Part shown: positions 1-13,132 of the stretch, piece after piece
Layout: the number at the start of each line of letters is the position of its first letter
How positions within the stretch are numbered: the stretch's first letter is position 1
NCBI GenBank assembly: GCA_004154925.1
Contig: QJNS01000109.1
Location: 124,001 to 188,000 of the forward strand
DNA from: Monosporascus cannonballus
Taxonomy: Eukaryota; Ascomycota; Sordariomycetes; Xylariales
Length of the DNA stretch: 64,000 nucleotides
Direction of reading: 5' to 3'
Position numbers and translations under genes: made by a program
Notes under the pieces: model-generated
Told to the model about the DNA's origin: nothing
Databases searched by the model: none
What the model saw: the letters and a program-made list of their open reading frames with translations, nothing else

Positions 1-3000
1 AATAATCGTTAGTATTTTATTAAACAGTTATTTAGGTCGTTTTATTTTTATATTATATCCGTACATAATTATATAAGAAAATACGTTTATATCCTTATTA
101 ATAAATATATTATAAGTAATTTATGTTAATAATAAAAATATTATTTAATTATTTTATTAATAATTAACGTAATTTCGTAAATATTATTTTAAGGTTTGGT
201 TTAATTTTTGGGTTTAATTATCCAGCTAAGGATAATACGTTATTAAAACTTTCAATTTAATATTAATTTATTTGAAAAAATTAATACCGAATTTTAAAAT
301 AAATAACGTATTTTAATTTAAAATACTTTTTTTAAATATTTTATATTTATTAAGGTATTATTTGATAAAAATATAAGCTAATTATTTTGCCGTTATATTT
401 CTTTTAAAAAATAAAAAGTACCTATATTTAATAAATTTATTAATAATTATTTAAATTCGGTTATATTCGATTCTAATAATTAAGTTTTTAAATAAAAATA
501 AATTAATAATAAAATCCTAAGTTATGGCATTTTATGTTTTATTAGAAATATTAATAGGTTATAATAATCCGTAAAGTTTATAACGTATTACCTTAGCCTT
601 ATTACAAACGTTATAATTCTTAATAATTATTTTAATTATATGGCGTAACTTAAGAAAATCGTATTTTTCTTATAATTATCGGATAATTTTAAAAATTCCT
701 TAATATTTATACAATAAATCCTTATAGAATTCCTTTACGAATTATTTTTATTAATCTTTGGGAATATAAATTTTGCCATAATACAGTAATTAATTTTTAA
801 GTTATTTTTTTAATTGCTAAATTTCCTTTTGTTTTTTTGCATTATAAAAATTCCGAAACCGTATTAAAAATTCAGTAATTAATTTTTTTATTATTTTATA
901 CAAATATATAATTCTATCTTTATTATATTATAATATTTACATACTTTTTTGGGAATTTTAAAATTATAATTCTTTTTATAATTAAAAATATTTATTTAAA
1001 TATTTTCTTTTTTTTTAATATAATATATCTTAAAATTAAATCTGGACAAAAATATCTATTATTTTTTATATTATTTATTTAGCTTTTGGGTTTTTATAAA
1101 TTACCTAAAATCTTTATAATTAAAATAAATATCGAAATTTTTTTTTTGCTCCGTTAAAAGAATTTTCTATTCCTTAAAAACATTAATAATTATTAAAAAT
1201 TCTTTATCGTAAATCTGGTATTTAAATTTTATATTTTAAAATACTTTAAAGTAATATATTATTAAATATTATTTGCCGTTATTTTCTTATTATTCCAAAA
1301 TTACGCTTAAGGTATATTCGGAAATATTTATCTTTAATTGTTTCGTTTTATCTAAATTTAATATCTTTATAATAAATCCGCTAATAATTATTTCTTTTAA
1401 TTTTTAAAACATTTTTTCTTCCTTTAAAAATTCGAATTCTTTTTTAACGTATTCCGTAATAATAAATTTCGTTAAAAATTTAATTATGTTTTTATATCCC
1501 TTAATTAAGCTACGTACGGAACCCGTAAATTTTAAGATTTATCGGATATTTATAACAGTTACCTTATTAAGGATAAATTAATCCTTAATTACTTTTAATT
1601 TAAAACGTTGAATTTAAATTTGGCCTAATATAAAAATAAATCCCAAAAAATCCAATTTTTAAGTATACTATATATTTTTAATATCGTTAATTCGAATATT
1701 ATTTTCGTCCAAAATTTTAAATACTTAAATAACATATTTTTTATGTTTTTTTAAAATTTCGGAATAAATAAAAATATCGTTAAAATAAACAAATACAAAT
1801 TTGTCCAAATGTTATCGGAAAATAATTATTATTAAATTTTAAAAACTAATAAAAACGTTAATAAGTTTTATAAGTATTACTTTATATTCATAAAGTCCAT
1901 ATATTATCCTAAATATTATTTTTCCATTTTTTTCCTTTAATTATTTTAATATAATAATAATTATTGCAAAAATTAAATATTATACATTATTTAACTTTAT
2001 TAATATTTTTCTTTAAAGTATTTATAAAAATTTAAAAAATATTTATTTTTAATTATAATATCGTTTAATTATTTATAATCGATTATTTTTCGGTAAATAA
2101 AATTTTTATCTTTATTAATTTTTTATTTGTTATTTTTAATTTTGAATATTATAAGGATTAAGTATCCGGTCGAAAAGTTAAAAAATTAAATATGTCCTTT
2201 TTTTAAATTAAATTATATGCTTTTTTATAAGGCCTTTAACTTTTTAGAATTTATAAAATAAATTTTGTAAAACTTAAAATAATATCTTTCTTTAATAAAT
2301 ATTTAATAATCCTATTAACCATATAACGGTAATTCATAATTTCCTTTATTTTTAAATAATTTCTTAAATATTTAATATTTCGGAAATATTCTAAAAATCT
2401 AATCAAAAATCCGTACTTTCTTAATAATATAACAAATTTCTTAATTATTTTTTTCTAATATTTTATCCTAAAAAAAGTTCGTTTTTTCTAATTAATCCTT
2501 AAGTTATTTAAATAGAATTAAGGTATTCCTAAGATAATATTATGTCCGGAAATATTGGCGATATCTAACAAAACATATTTTTAATATTTTTGAATTTATT
2601 TTAAAAAGTTTTCCATTTCTTAAAAAACTTGTTTATTTTCGTAAGTAAATAACTTACCATTTACCGTACGCAACTTATAAAACTTTAACTTATATTTCCA
2701 GGAAATCTGATATTTTTTTATTATTACAAAAAAAATAAAATTATTTTTTATTCCGGAATTAATTATGGCCTTAAATATTTTACCTTTATATCGGAAAAAA
2801 ATCTTAATCTAATTACGCATTCCTTTTATTATTTCGTATAAGGTCTTATCGGTTAAAACTTTCTAATACTTTATTTTTGAAAACTTTTATAATTTTTTAA
2901 TTTTTAATAATTTCCAACTTAAGTAAATCTTTATTTGCAAACTTTTTTAATAGCATATTTGGTATATTCGTTGTTTTTATACCGGAATTATACCTTTTTG

Positions 3001-3700
3001 CCATATTTATATTAAAGCTTTAAAATCTAATTTTTTTTCTTAATTTACCCTTTTATTCCATATTTTTCAAATTATAAAATCAAAAAGGTAAATTTCCGAA
3101 AAAAATATTCCTATATTTAAGAACTCGTATGAAATACAAAATATCAGAAAGTAATATAAATATCCTTATAATATGGCCTTTTAATTTTATTTTAATTCGG
3201 AATATAAATAATAAAATTTAAAGTATTTTGGCTATCGGAGAATTTTAATATATCGGTACTTATCGTTTAGTTCGGTAAAAATCTTATTATTTTATCCGGG
3301 CCAAAAATTATTATCGTTTTTGGTTTTAAATTAAATAAAATAATTATCCTAATAATAAATAATAAAATATAATAAATCGTAAAAATGTACCGATAATATT
3401 TTCTTATAAATAATATATTTTAAAAATTCCAAAAGTTTTAAAAATAATTATCCGTAATTATTAATATTTAATTAAAATTAATTATCCTTTATATATATCT
3501 TATATTTCTAGGAATTAAAATAATATTAATATCTTAATTTTATAATTATTCTAAAAACCGTTTATCCTAAATAATATTTACAAATTTTAATCTTAAAATC
3601 CTAGCAAATAAAATAATCCTTATATTTTAAGTTATCGTTCTGGATCTAAATAAATATGGTAATAATAAATTCTGGTTGGAAAAAAGTCGAACTAATTTTT
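1..3700 (-). pseudogene. pol: Decayed gypsy pol (protease-RT-RNase H-integrase) of A1
   Basis: The reverse-transcriptase active site is visible on the minus strand near 1760-1800 as FVFVYFND, where the intact family sequence is FVFVYLDD. Leu-to-Phe and Asp-to-Asn are both expected RIP outcomes. The integrase portion starts at the left edge. RNase H lies around 1260-1300, at the site where copy A2 was interrupted by A3, but here it is uninterrupted. Many in-frame stops make a functional polyprotein impossible. Boundaries are approximate. Confidence 0.85.
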
Positions 3701-5100
3701 TTCTTTTTTTTTCTGCCTTATTATCGGTTTTTTATTTAGCCGTTCTGGCTTTTTTCTGGGGTTAAAAAATCCCTTTTTTTACAATCTCTTTTGGCAAAAA
3801 AACGATATTTGCTTTTAAAATGCCGCTTTTTGCCATAATTAAAACACTTTACTTTAAACTTATTTTTCTTAGGTTTTTTCAAAGCGGAACTTATTTTCTT
3901 TTAAGGCTTACCTTTATCCTTCTTAGTTTGACTACAGGAGCTCTTATTATTACCTTATTTATTAGTCCTTTTCTTTTCGAAATACCGATTAAAAATTTGT
4001 CAGTTAATAATAATAACCTTATTTATATATTTTATAAAAAATCCAGTTTTAAATTTTATATATAATTCGTTTTTAACTTAAAACTTTAAACTATTATAAT
4101 AAAAATAAAATAACAATTAAATAATTAAATTTTATTATATATTTAAATATTAACTTAATTTAATAAAAAAAATAAAATTACTTAATAACGTCCTATTTCT
4201 TATCGGAATTACCGAATAAAACGCATATTTTTTTTCAAAATTTTCGTAATCGTTAAAAATATAATTAATAAAATCCGAAAATTCCTTTAGGTATTTTTCA
4301 AAATAATCCATTAAAATAGGTTCGAATTATTAGCGAATTTATTTAATTAATAATTAAAAAATAATTATTATTTTTTAATATTCCTCCGGCAAAAATTCTT
4401 TATAAAATTTAAAATAAAACCTTATTTAAATTAAAAATTTATTAAAATTTTTTAATGCGTTATAAAGTTTAAAAAAATTAACTTATAGCCTTTAACGTTT
4501 AGTATTCCGTAATAACCAAAAGATAAAATAATTCCTTCCCGTATCCGAATTACGCCGAACAATAACAGGGTCGAAACTTTTTTTTGCGTTCGTTTTAGGT
4601 CCAGCAAAAGGGGTCGGTAGCCGGCCCTTTAGCTTCGCCTTTTGGGGGAGCCAAACTAAGGAAAAATTAGCTTTTTTCCTTTTATAAGCCGAATAATTTT
4701 TTTTTAAGCTTCGGACTTTTGTTATTAGGGTACTTAATTTTTCCTTTGTAATAAGTTTTTTTTTCTAGCTTTCGGCCCCATATTTCTTTTAACCTTTTCC
4801 TTAGTTATTTCCTTTTCTGACTTCTTTCCTTAGATTTTAATAATATTTTTAAAGGCCGACATAAATTATTATCTAAATTACGAAAAAGACAGGCCTCCTT
4901 AAAATCAAATTATAAAAGATATTATGTTATTAATTAGTTAAAAAATTTCCTTAATAAAAAATAAATTATTAAATCTTATTAATAATATTTTATTAATTAA
5001 TAACGAAAATCGTATACGTTATTTATTTTCTAAATATCGTCCTATATTATCGTTTATATTAAATTTAAAAAAACTTATACCTTAATTAAGCAGTATATTA
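3700..5100 (-). pseudogene. gag: Decayed gypsy gag of A1
   Basis: On the minus strand at about 3802-3845 the sequence reads CFNYGKKRHFKSKY. This is a retroviral CCHC zinc knuckle (C-x2-C-x4-H-x4-C) in which the second and last Cys are now Tyr (TGT to TAT, RIP type). A Lys-rich stretch follows downstream. The capsid-coding part should occupy the space up to the LTR at 5133, but it is too decayed to delimit. The apparently open 81-codon plus-strand frame at 3820-4065 is the reverse of this gag and is not a gene. Confidence 0.75.
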
Positions 5101-5132
5101 TTTTTTATTTATTAATTAATAAATTATTAAAA

Positions 5133-5552
5133 TATAAAGAACTTATTTTATATTTACTTAGAAATATAAATAATATGCGAAATAAAGTTTTAATTTGTAA
5201 GTTATAATAAAGCGAAAAATAATTTAATAATTTATTATTAAAAAGATTTAAAAATTTTTCTTTTAATCAGAAAATGGTACGGTTACTTTTAGATTAAAGG
5301 CTTAAATTAATAATTAAAAAACGAAAATTAAATAAATATTATTTATATAAAAAACCGATTTATTATATATCCCAAATTCCTAAAGTAAGTATATCGTAGA
5401 TTTATGTGATTTATATGATCTAGTCCTAGATTACTTAGATTACTTAGATCATATTAAGAGCTAAATCTCTTGTCCGGAGTTTAGCCGTGACAGGCCCGCG
5501 CTAGGCCTTAAGGGTTAGTCTCTTCGAGACAGGAACCCCTGTTCCTGTAACA
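5133..5552 (-). repeat. 5' LTR of A1 (420 bp)
   Basis: The LTR begins TATAAAGAACT on the plus strand (from TGTAACGAACC) and ends GTTCCTGTAACA, matching the four 419-bp family A LTRs further right. The last roughly 90 bp (outer edge) keeps its G+C, whereas the inner side is RIPped. Confidence 0.93.
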
Positions 5553-6134
5553 CAATATACCGATTAAAAAAACGAGTTTGTGTAGATAGAAAGAAAAGGG
5601 CGATATTTTTATGATAATTATAAAAAGCTAAGAAAATATAGACGAAAATACTAAATATTTCGAATTTTCTTTTATTTACGTATACGAATAATAATGTTAA
5701 ATTATTAAGTTATATCAATTTTACGTTATTATTTTAATTAGCAAATTTCGTTTAGATTTAATCGATTTATTAAAAGTCCGTTAAAATTGTTAAAGGTTAC
5801 GATATAATAAAGATTATTACTTATTTCAGAATTCCTTTTTACTTAAAAAATTTAAAATTAGAAATCGAATATTTTTACATATTAACGATTACATAAGTCG
5901 AAACACGAAAATAAAGTTAATAATAAGTTATTTTTACGTAATTTCATCGGTTTATTAAAGCTTGTTATCGATCAAAATTAAGGGCAGGTACGAAGAATAT
6001 CGAAAATTATTATTAAAATATTTAACGGACGATAAATTTAATTTTTTTTAAATTTGTTTTATAAATTTGTATGGGATTTATAATATTTATTACTGAGGTT
6101 ATATTTTTGAAATCCCTTAAATAAAGTAAATACC
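5553..6134. other. AT-rich spacer between A1 and element E
   Basis: About 580 bp of A+T-rich sequence without a frame, repeat or motif that I could assign. It is probably decayed intergenic or older transposon sequence. Confidence 0.5.
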
Positions 6135-6139
6135 GATTT
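6135..6139. repeat. Target-site duplication GATTT, left of E
   Basis: The same five bases occur at 12875-12879, directly outside the right LTR. Five-base duplications are typical of Ty3/gypsy integrase. Confidence 0.9.
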
Positions 6140-6545
6140 TGTGACGGCTAGGGGGTTTAACCAACTATTAAACCTTACTCGTACGGGTTTATATTGGTAG
6201 GAGTATCCTGGAAATCTGAGCAATAGATACAGTAATATGTCACGTTTCGTAATACTAAGAGTGTCTTAAGTAACGAATTATTATTGCAAGTTAAAGTTAT
6301 CTAAATTTATGGAAATAATGAGCGTATTATACTTGATTTTTCCGACCAGTCGAGCCTGGTTTTATGGGCTTTACGATCGATTCTGTTAAGCCTGGTTCTA
6401 TAGGCTTTATGATCGATCTTGTCGAGTCTGGCTTTGTGGGTTTTACGATTGATCCTGTCGAGCCATTACGTAACTTGATTTACGTAGCTTAGTTATTTTC
6501 TTGTTGGGACCGTTTCCTAAGGCCGTAACCTATTAGGTTATAATA
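6140..6545 (-). repeat. 3' LTR of E (406 bp)
   Basis: Starts TGTGACGGCTAGG and ends GGTTATAATA (decayed from GGTCATAACA). It is 72 bp longer than its partner at 12541-12874, because it holds three instead of one copy of a 36-bp unit. Confidence 0.93.
6349..6456. repeat. Three tandem 36-bp units inside the E 3' LTR
   Basis: Units run 6349-6384, 6385-6420 and 6421-6456. Each starts GTCGAG or GTTAAG, contains CCTGG or TCTGG, and ends GATCGAT- or GATTGAT-like. The partner LTR has a single unit. Confidence 0.9.
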
Positions 6546-6639
6546 CGATCCTTTTTTTTTCATAATTTTCGTCCTCAAAAACATTTTTCCTTTTCGTAAT
6601 TTTTTTTATAATCATATCGGGTCGTATTAAAAAACCGAC

Positions 6640-7235
6640 TAACCGAAAAACGAAAAAACAGAATAAGTTGTTTAAATTTATTACATTTCGAGCTGTAAAT
6701 ATATCTATATATTCGTATTATGTTCGTCGCAGTTTATTATCTTATCGTACTTTTTCGTCGGATTTTTCCCGATACGAAAAATATATAGCGCGGAATTAAA
6801 GCCTTTACGACGTTCACGGTTTTTTTTATTTTTTAATTCCAAAAGTTCATTTTTAATTATTTTAAGGTTAAAACAAAATTCGAAAAAATTAAAAAAGAAA
6901 CGGAATAAGCGTAAGCAAAAATTTGTGAGCTTCGAAAATAAAAGAAGTTATGGGTTAATTATGTAATACGTATATTATCTTACCGGTTTTTGTTCTTAAA
7001 AAAGTTACATAAACTGGAACATTAAAAAAAAACAGGCCGAATTAGAGGCCGCCCAGATTACGTCGACAGAAATTACGTTTCCCTTCGACTGGTCCAACCT
7101 GGAATTTACCGATTAGTTATTTATTAATTAAGGGACTTTTGGCCATACCGATTTCGGCGTTATTAATGAAAACTTTTTAATAGGCATTAAGCGTTAATAA
7201 GATTTTTGGCGAATTTCTAGATATTCTTAAAGTCC
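6640..7235 (+). pseudogene. Antisense accessory frame of E (Cys cluster plus coiled coil)
   Basis: On the strand opposite pol, between chromodomain and 3' LTR, a frame reads with few stops, all of RIP type. Around 6700 it contains YSYYVRRSLLSY, where Tyr probably replaces Cys (C-x2-C-x7-C). A charged, Lys/Glu-rich helical stretch follows near 6900, then QAELEAAQ and FDWSNLEFTD near 7040-7115. The last two motifs match the frame opposite pol in element B (AELEAAK, FDWSNL at 63600-63670). Function is unknown. The fungal Zn(II)2Cys6 plus coiled-coil layout would suggest DNA binding, which is inference. The start is not defined. Confidence 0.6.
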
Positions 7236-10200
7236 GGGTGCTTTTTTTTATTTAATTAAGTAAATCCGTTTTATTGTCGTATATCGAAAACTTTTTTTAT
7301 TTTATATATCAATTCGGTTTTTATTTTTATATTATTTTGTACCATATATATTTTAATTATATTCGTTATTAAGTTATATCAGAAATATAAAAAATTAAAT
7401 GGCATGTAATTTTTAATGGAAGTTTTAATTAATAGTTTTTTTCTAAGATTTCTTTAGTAATTTTATATGGATTAATATATTTACAATCGAGCTTTTTGCT
7501 TAGTCCTTTTATTTAACTATTTTTTAGAAATTAAGAAATTATTTTCCCTTCTTTGAAAATTATTTTTTTAATTATAATATTTGCTTATTTAATTTCGTAC
7601 GAATTTCAATTGTAATTTTATTTCTTAATATAATTATTATAATTATTTTAACGTAAAAATTACTTTATTATTATTTAGGTTATTATTACATATTTTTTAT
7701 AAACCTTTGGAATAAAACCAAAATATGTATTTATTAATACTATTTTAATATTTTCGCAATAAGTAGTATTATAAGTTAATTATATAATTAATAATTTTTT
7801 AACATAATTTTTATTCGAATTTAATGTAATATCGTAAGTGGAGTTTTTAGGTTTATTTTATGTATTTTATTTATTTCTTTATTTAAAGTTTAAATATATT
7901 AAATAATTTATAATTTAAGCCGATTTATGTTATAAGGCCTTACCAAAATTTAATGCCAATGTTAGTCCTTTATTTGAAATAATTTCTATTAGTAAGCCGT
8001 ATATGTTAAAAATGTTTTAAAAAAACATATATTATTTATTCGGCGTTTATATTTTTGTAATATAACGAAAAATCGAAATATTTCGTAAATCGGTTCACGA
8101 TTACGAAAATGCTGTCGTAATATATTCCTATAACTGTGTTTTTTGATATAAGAAATTTGATAATAAAGTTGAATATAATTAAATACTATAATCGTTTTAC
8201 AATTAATAATGACTATAACTTTCTGTATAACTTATGTCGTCGAACCTCCGCTTTGGCGTAAAAATTGTAATACTATATAACGTTTTATACTGTTAATTTT
8301 ATTTTTAAATAAAATATATATTTTACAACCGTTTTTAATTTTTTAAATCTTTGGATATTTATATAGCTAATATTCGTATATATTTCGTATTAATCTTTTT
8401 TAATATTTTTCGAAAATTTATATCTTATTTGTTTTTTTTGGTTTTGGGAAAACCGTCGTTATATTATTCAATTATTTAATATATATCAAAAGGTGATGCC
8501 CGAATTATTATAATTTATCGTAAATATAAATATCTTTTTATAATAATATTAAAAATTATATAATTAATTTTAACTAATTTCTTTTTAAAATTTGGTTGCT
8601 TACTTAAGGTGTTTATTTTATTATATTTTAAGCTTTTTTATAGATAATAACGATATCGAAATTCGCCAATGTTTCTGCGTAACCAAATTATTGTTTTGTA
8701 AGCTTTTTAGTTTTAATAAATCGGTAAAAAATTTAATAATTTATATAAATTTTAATTTAGTACAAATTTCTTTTTAAAAACCTCTTAAACTTTCGGAATA
8801 CTATAATAATAATTATAAATTCCTAATTTGGAATACCGTAATTAAATTAGGGTTTTCTTTAATTTATATAAAAAAAATATAATTAGGTATAATTGGCCTT
8901 AGTTATTTCGGTACCCGATTATTACGTTTAACGCATAATTCGAAATATCGGTTTTTATTCTAACGGAACGATTAAAATTATACACAATTAATATTAATTC
9001 GTTAATAATCGCATTTGTAATATCTTAAAATGCTTTTTCCGTATTTAACGTCTATTTAAAAAAGCTTTTCGTAAAATTCGTTCAGGGTATAATTATTTTG
9101 CTAAAGTTTCGAATAAATTTCCTATAATAATTAGCGAATCCAAAGAATACATATATCCTTTTAACTATGGTTAAAATTTATTATTTTATAATTATAGCGA
9201 TTTCCTTAATGTTTATTTTAATATATTTAAAGATAATAATATATTCTAGATATTTTATATCTTATACGTAAAATTGATTTTTTTATATTACCAAATAAGT
9301 TTACTTTCTATAAAATTTAAAAAGCTTTATGAACGCATTGTACGTATGTTTTTTCCGTTTTTAAAAAATGAAAATATCGTTAAGATAATAAATAACGAAA
9401 ATATTAACGTATTTTCGTAATACATGATTTATTATTTGTTAAAGAATTGTTAGTACGTTTATAAATCCTATTAACGAAATTAAATACTTAAATAATCCGT
9501 ATTTGGTCCTAAAAGCTATGTTTTATTCGTATCCTTTTTTAATTTTAATAAAACTATATTTATTTTTAAAATTGAATATCATAAATTATTAAGTTCTGTA
9601 AAATCGGGTTTTTATATTTATAATTAAGGGTAATAATATTGGATCTTTAATAATAACGTCGTTTAACTATTAATAATTAATTATAAATCGTAACTTTTGG
9701 TTTTTTACCGTACGAAAAATATAATATATTCAATTAATAATTGCGAAAGTTAGATTTATCTTTTTTATAACCGAATTTTTGGATATCTTTTAAAAATACG
9801 TAATTCGTTTCCGTTAAAGTTATAAATACAGTAAAACTTCGTTGAAAACATATTTTTAAAAATCATTTTATAATTTTATTCGCTATATTCTAATAATTTC
9901 GGATTAACTTTCTTTTGATAAAATTACTTATATTTGTAGTACTTTAATAATATATTAAGTAAATCTTTTAATATTTAAGGCTATTATTTTAAATCGTTAT
10001 TTAATTGGCTTAATCTTTCTTTAATATCCATTTTTCTCTTATATTTTATCCTTTTAGATAATAAGGTTTCTATTATATCCTTATGCTTATATTCGTCGCG
10101 ATTTTCGATCGAATATTAAGATCTTGATTTCTTTTTTTTGTCCGTTAATAAGGTATAAGACAAGCTTTATTTGGCTAATCCCTTTATTAATTAAGATTTT

Positions 10201-11500
10201 GTATTAGTATATCCATAGTTTTTTTAAGATTATATTATAATTCTTAAATAAAACGATATCGGAATTAATTATTTTATCTCGACTTTAAATAAAATTCTTT
10301 TAAATAATTAATTTCGCGTATAATTTTTCCATTATCGTAAGCGAATTCTTAGCCTTCGGTATTTGTCGTTATATAAGGTTTTAATTTATATTTTTATAGC
10401 AATCTAAACTTATTAACCATTTTCGGGACAATATAATTCCCGCTTAACGCTCCGTAATTTATTATTGCGATATATCAATATTTTTTCGATTCGTATATCC
10501 AAAGTAATAAGGTTATTAACGACTTTTATTATCGCATTTAAAGCTCTTTTTAAGAATTTTTTTTAATTTCTTTAAGTTTCGTTATTTTGAGGCTCCTTTA
10601 TAAGAAACCTTTTTTTTAACTTTCATTCGAATTTGACGAATTTTATTTATTTTTCTATATTTAGTACGTTCAGTTATTATATTTGTTATTATTGCCGGCG
10701 TATTGTTTTTTCGAATCGTGTTAATTGCTTTTAACTTCGCTGTAATTTTTTTCCTTATCGAATAAAAATGTTTTATATTTGCCATTACGTTTTATTATGC
10801 GTTATTTTAATTATCGTTCGAAAGTTCCCCTATAAATTAACGTATTCTTTAATAATATTTTTGTAAAGGTTTTTAATAAATGCCAATTAAAAATAACAGT
10901 TTATAATAGTTTTCTAGCACTGTTTTTTTATTATATGCTAAATTAACCTTTTTCTCGTTTAATGGTTATATTATTAAAGATAATAAAAAAGGTTTTTTTA
11001 CGGGCATTATTTTCCTTTAAATTAGCTTTTTGTTTCGGCCAGTTATTAAATATCTTTTGGGGCTATAAATCCAAAATATCGATATTATTATTTATCATTT
11101 TTGTTATTTTCGGTACGGTTTAAAAACTCGAATCCTTTATAATATATGCGAATAATTCGTTCGTAAATATATTATTTCCATTTTTCGTAATCGAGATATT
11201 TTCGTTGTCGATAATATATAATATGCATTTCGCGTATTAATTAGGGGTTCCGGTATAAACACCTTTTATCTAATTCTGATATTTGCGTAGTTATCTTTCT
11301 AACGTTTCTTATTATGTTTGTAATATTTATTAGGTTAGTTTTTTAGCTTTTCGCATTCCTTATTGGACTTTTCGCTATGGGGGACCTAATATTATTTTAA
11401 GCTAAATTATATTAATAAATTGGCTTTTGTTTTTCTAGTCTTTTCTGGATTATCCCTTAAATATTAGTTTCTAATCGTTTTGACGGGGTTTCTTGGGTGC
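7200..11500 (-). pseudogene. pol: Decayed pol of E with C-terminal chromodomain
   Basis: The RT catalytic region is visible on the minus strand at about 9372-9410 as IFVIYYLNDIF, against VVCYLDDIFIF in related element B; the second Asp of YLDD is now Asn or its neighbour is changed by RIP. At about 7190-7245 the minus strand reads HPDFKNI, a stop, then KFAKNLINA, which matches the end of a chromodomain (YPDxxNTWEPxxNL) including a Trp lost to a stop. Integrase and RNase H should lie between these. Chromodomain integrases target such elements to heterochromatin, which is known for chromoviruses. Confidence 0.85.
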
Positions 11501-12400
11501 TTTGTATTATGCTGCTTTATATCCCATTTTATTACAATTATAACATTTTGTCTAACTCCAGTTTTTCCTATAAATAACTCCTAATTCCATAAGTCCTAAT
11601 TTTATACCGTAAAAAATGTTATTACGTTAAAGAACGTTAGTATTAATTATATATCGAGATTTGCTATTATTTTTTTCTTTTAATGTTTTTATGATGTTAT
11701 ACGTATTATTGATCGTTAATCTTAATTATTATAACGATATAATTTAATAAATATTTTTGCCGATTAAGTTTAAAAACTTTCTTTTCTATTTTTAAAGCCA
11801 TTAAAACATTTAGCTATTAATATTTTTGTCCCCAATTTAGTTTAACGGCTAGCTAAATTAACGTTTTAACTTAATTAAATACAGATCTTTTTTATCGTAA
11901 TTATTAAATTTATATTTCGGCTTTAATTCTTTTCGTTTTGTATTGCGAAATATTTCGTTAATATTTATTCGCATTGTTCCTAATTGTTATATACTTATAT
12001 TATTTTTAAAGCAAATTTGAATTAAATAAATATATTTCCAGTAAATTATTTAATTACGAATTTAATTCGTATAATAAGCATAATTAATTAGGTAAAGAAA
12101 TGTCAAAAATATATTCGGCATTGGGTAAAAAATAAATATAACTTAATTAAAGTTTTATTAAAAAGTTTTAATTTAACAGGTTTAAAAACTTTTTTTAATT
12201 GCTTAATAAAATTCAGCTAAATAACCTGGCTTATTCGAAAAGGTTTTTTAATTTCAAAAGTTTTTCCTGTCTCTTTAATTTTTTATAGATAATTTAAAGA
12301 AACGTCGTAAGATCATTATTATCTTTTTTAAGCTAAAAAATGCGTTTGTTTATGGCATTCTGTTGTCGAAGAACTCCTTTGCGAAGAAAACAAGGTTACT
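11500..12400 (-). pseudogene. gag: Decayed gag of E
   Basis: A zinc knuckle is readable on the minus strand at about 11506-11550 as CYNCNKMGYKAA, with the His now Tyr and the last Cys lost. It matches the knuckle CFNYGKMGYKVYKY of element B at 59086. The upstream capsid-coding part reaches toward the 5' LTR but its start is not clear. Confidence 0.75.
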
Positions 12401-12540
12401 TCTTTTCCTCCTCCCATTTTATTTTAATGTCCAAGTAATTAAGGGCTTGGTAAGTAAGTTATTCGGGCTATTTCTAATAAATATAATATCGGCGATATTC
12501 TTTAAAATCTAATAGTACTATTAAATAAAAACATATAACG

Positions 12541-12874
12541 TATAACGGCTAAAAGGTTTAACCAATTATTAAATCTTAATTATACGGATTTATATTAATG
12601 AAAATATGGTCAAAATTTAAAATACAAATATAATAATATATTAAGTTTCGTAATACCAAAGGTACCCGAAGTAACGAATTATTATGATAAATTAAAATTA
12701 TCTAAACTTATGGAAATAATAAACGTATTATAATTAATTTTCCCGATCTGTTAAGCCTGGCTTTATGGGCTTTACGATCGATCTTGTCGAGCCATTACGT
12801 AACTTGACCCACGTGGCTTAGTCATTTTCTTGTTGCGACCGTTTGCCGAGGCCGCAACCTGTTAGGTCATAACA
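12541..12874 (-). repeat. 5' LTR of E (334 bp)
   Basis: Starts TATAACGGCTA (decayed TGTGACGGCTA) and ends GGTCATAACA. It has a single copy of the 36-bp unit. The outer 110 bp or so is nearly free of RIP. Confidence 0.93.
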
Positions 12875-12879
12875 GATTT
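12875..12879. repeat. Target-site duplication GATTT, right of E
   Basis: Identical to 6135-6139 on the other side of the element. Confidence 0.9.
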
Positions 12880-13037
12880 CCGATTAATATTGTATTGAAA
12901 TTCTTTTTTTGTAATATTGAAGGATGCGTTTATTTCTTTAGATTTTCGTTTTTCTAGTAGTGCGGTTATTGATTAATTCGAAGGACTTAGCAAGCTAATC
13001 GAAAATATAAGGTTATAAAGGCGGAAAGAATTAATAA

Positions 13038-13132
13038 GTTATGTTATGATTCCAAGTAGCACCTTATAGATATATAGGGCAGAACAAGGCGGTTAGGGCT
13101 CGACCTGATAACGTTCTACTTTTAAGTGGTAT
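13038..13132. repeat. Left arm of imperfect inverted repeat
   Basis: The segment containing GGGCAGAACAAGGCGGTTAG is the reverse complement of 13741-13832, with scattered mismatches, across a spacer of about 610 bp. Both arms keep more G+C than the spacer. The arms could be oppositely oriented LTR fragments or the ends of a non-autonomous element. I do not recognise a family and see no duplication of the flanks. Confidence 0.75.

Larger units (their letters stand above)
1..5552 (-). mobile_element. Ty3/gypsy LTR retrotransposon, family A copy A1 (cut by window start)
   Basis: This is the 5' portion of a RIP-decayed gypsy element read on the minus strand. It aligns along its length with the two complete family A copies at 19725-34212. 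Its 3' LTR, the antisense frame and part of integrase lie beyond the left edge. The order from right to left is 5' LTR, gag with a zinc knuckle, protease/RT, RNase H and the start of integrase. The first base after the LTR begins the bases CAATA, the expected target duplication, whose partner is off the window. All frames are closed by RIP-type stops, so the copy is dead. Confidence 0.93.
6140..12874 (-). mobile_element. Complete Ty3/gypsy chromovirus, family E
   Basis: A 6,735-bp element with an LTR at each end, flanked by identical 5-bp target duplications GATTT (6135-6139 and 12875-12879). Pol is read on the minus strand, so the right LTR is the 5' LTR. A polypurine tract (ten A then GGATCG on the minus strand) abuts the inner side of the left LTR, consistent with that orientation. 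Traces of gag, RT and chromodomain are present, with an extra plus-strand frame near the 3' LTR. Protein traces resemble element B at the right edge of the window. It is inactivated by RIP. Confidence 0.94.

Noticed and set aside
3820..4065. 81-codon open frame on the plus strand
   Set aside because: It is the reverse of the gag zinc-knuckle region of A1 and its Leu/Ile/Phe-rich composition is a RIP by-product.
10582..10785. 67-codon basic minus-strand frame in element E
   Set aside because: It lies inside the E pol region (between the RT and gag zinc-knuckle motifs) and shows no domain; treated as part of decayed pol.
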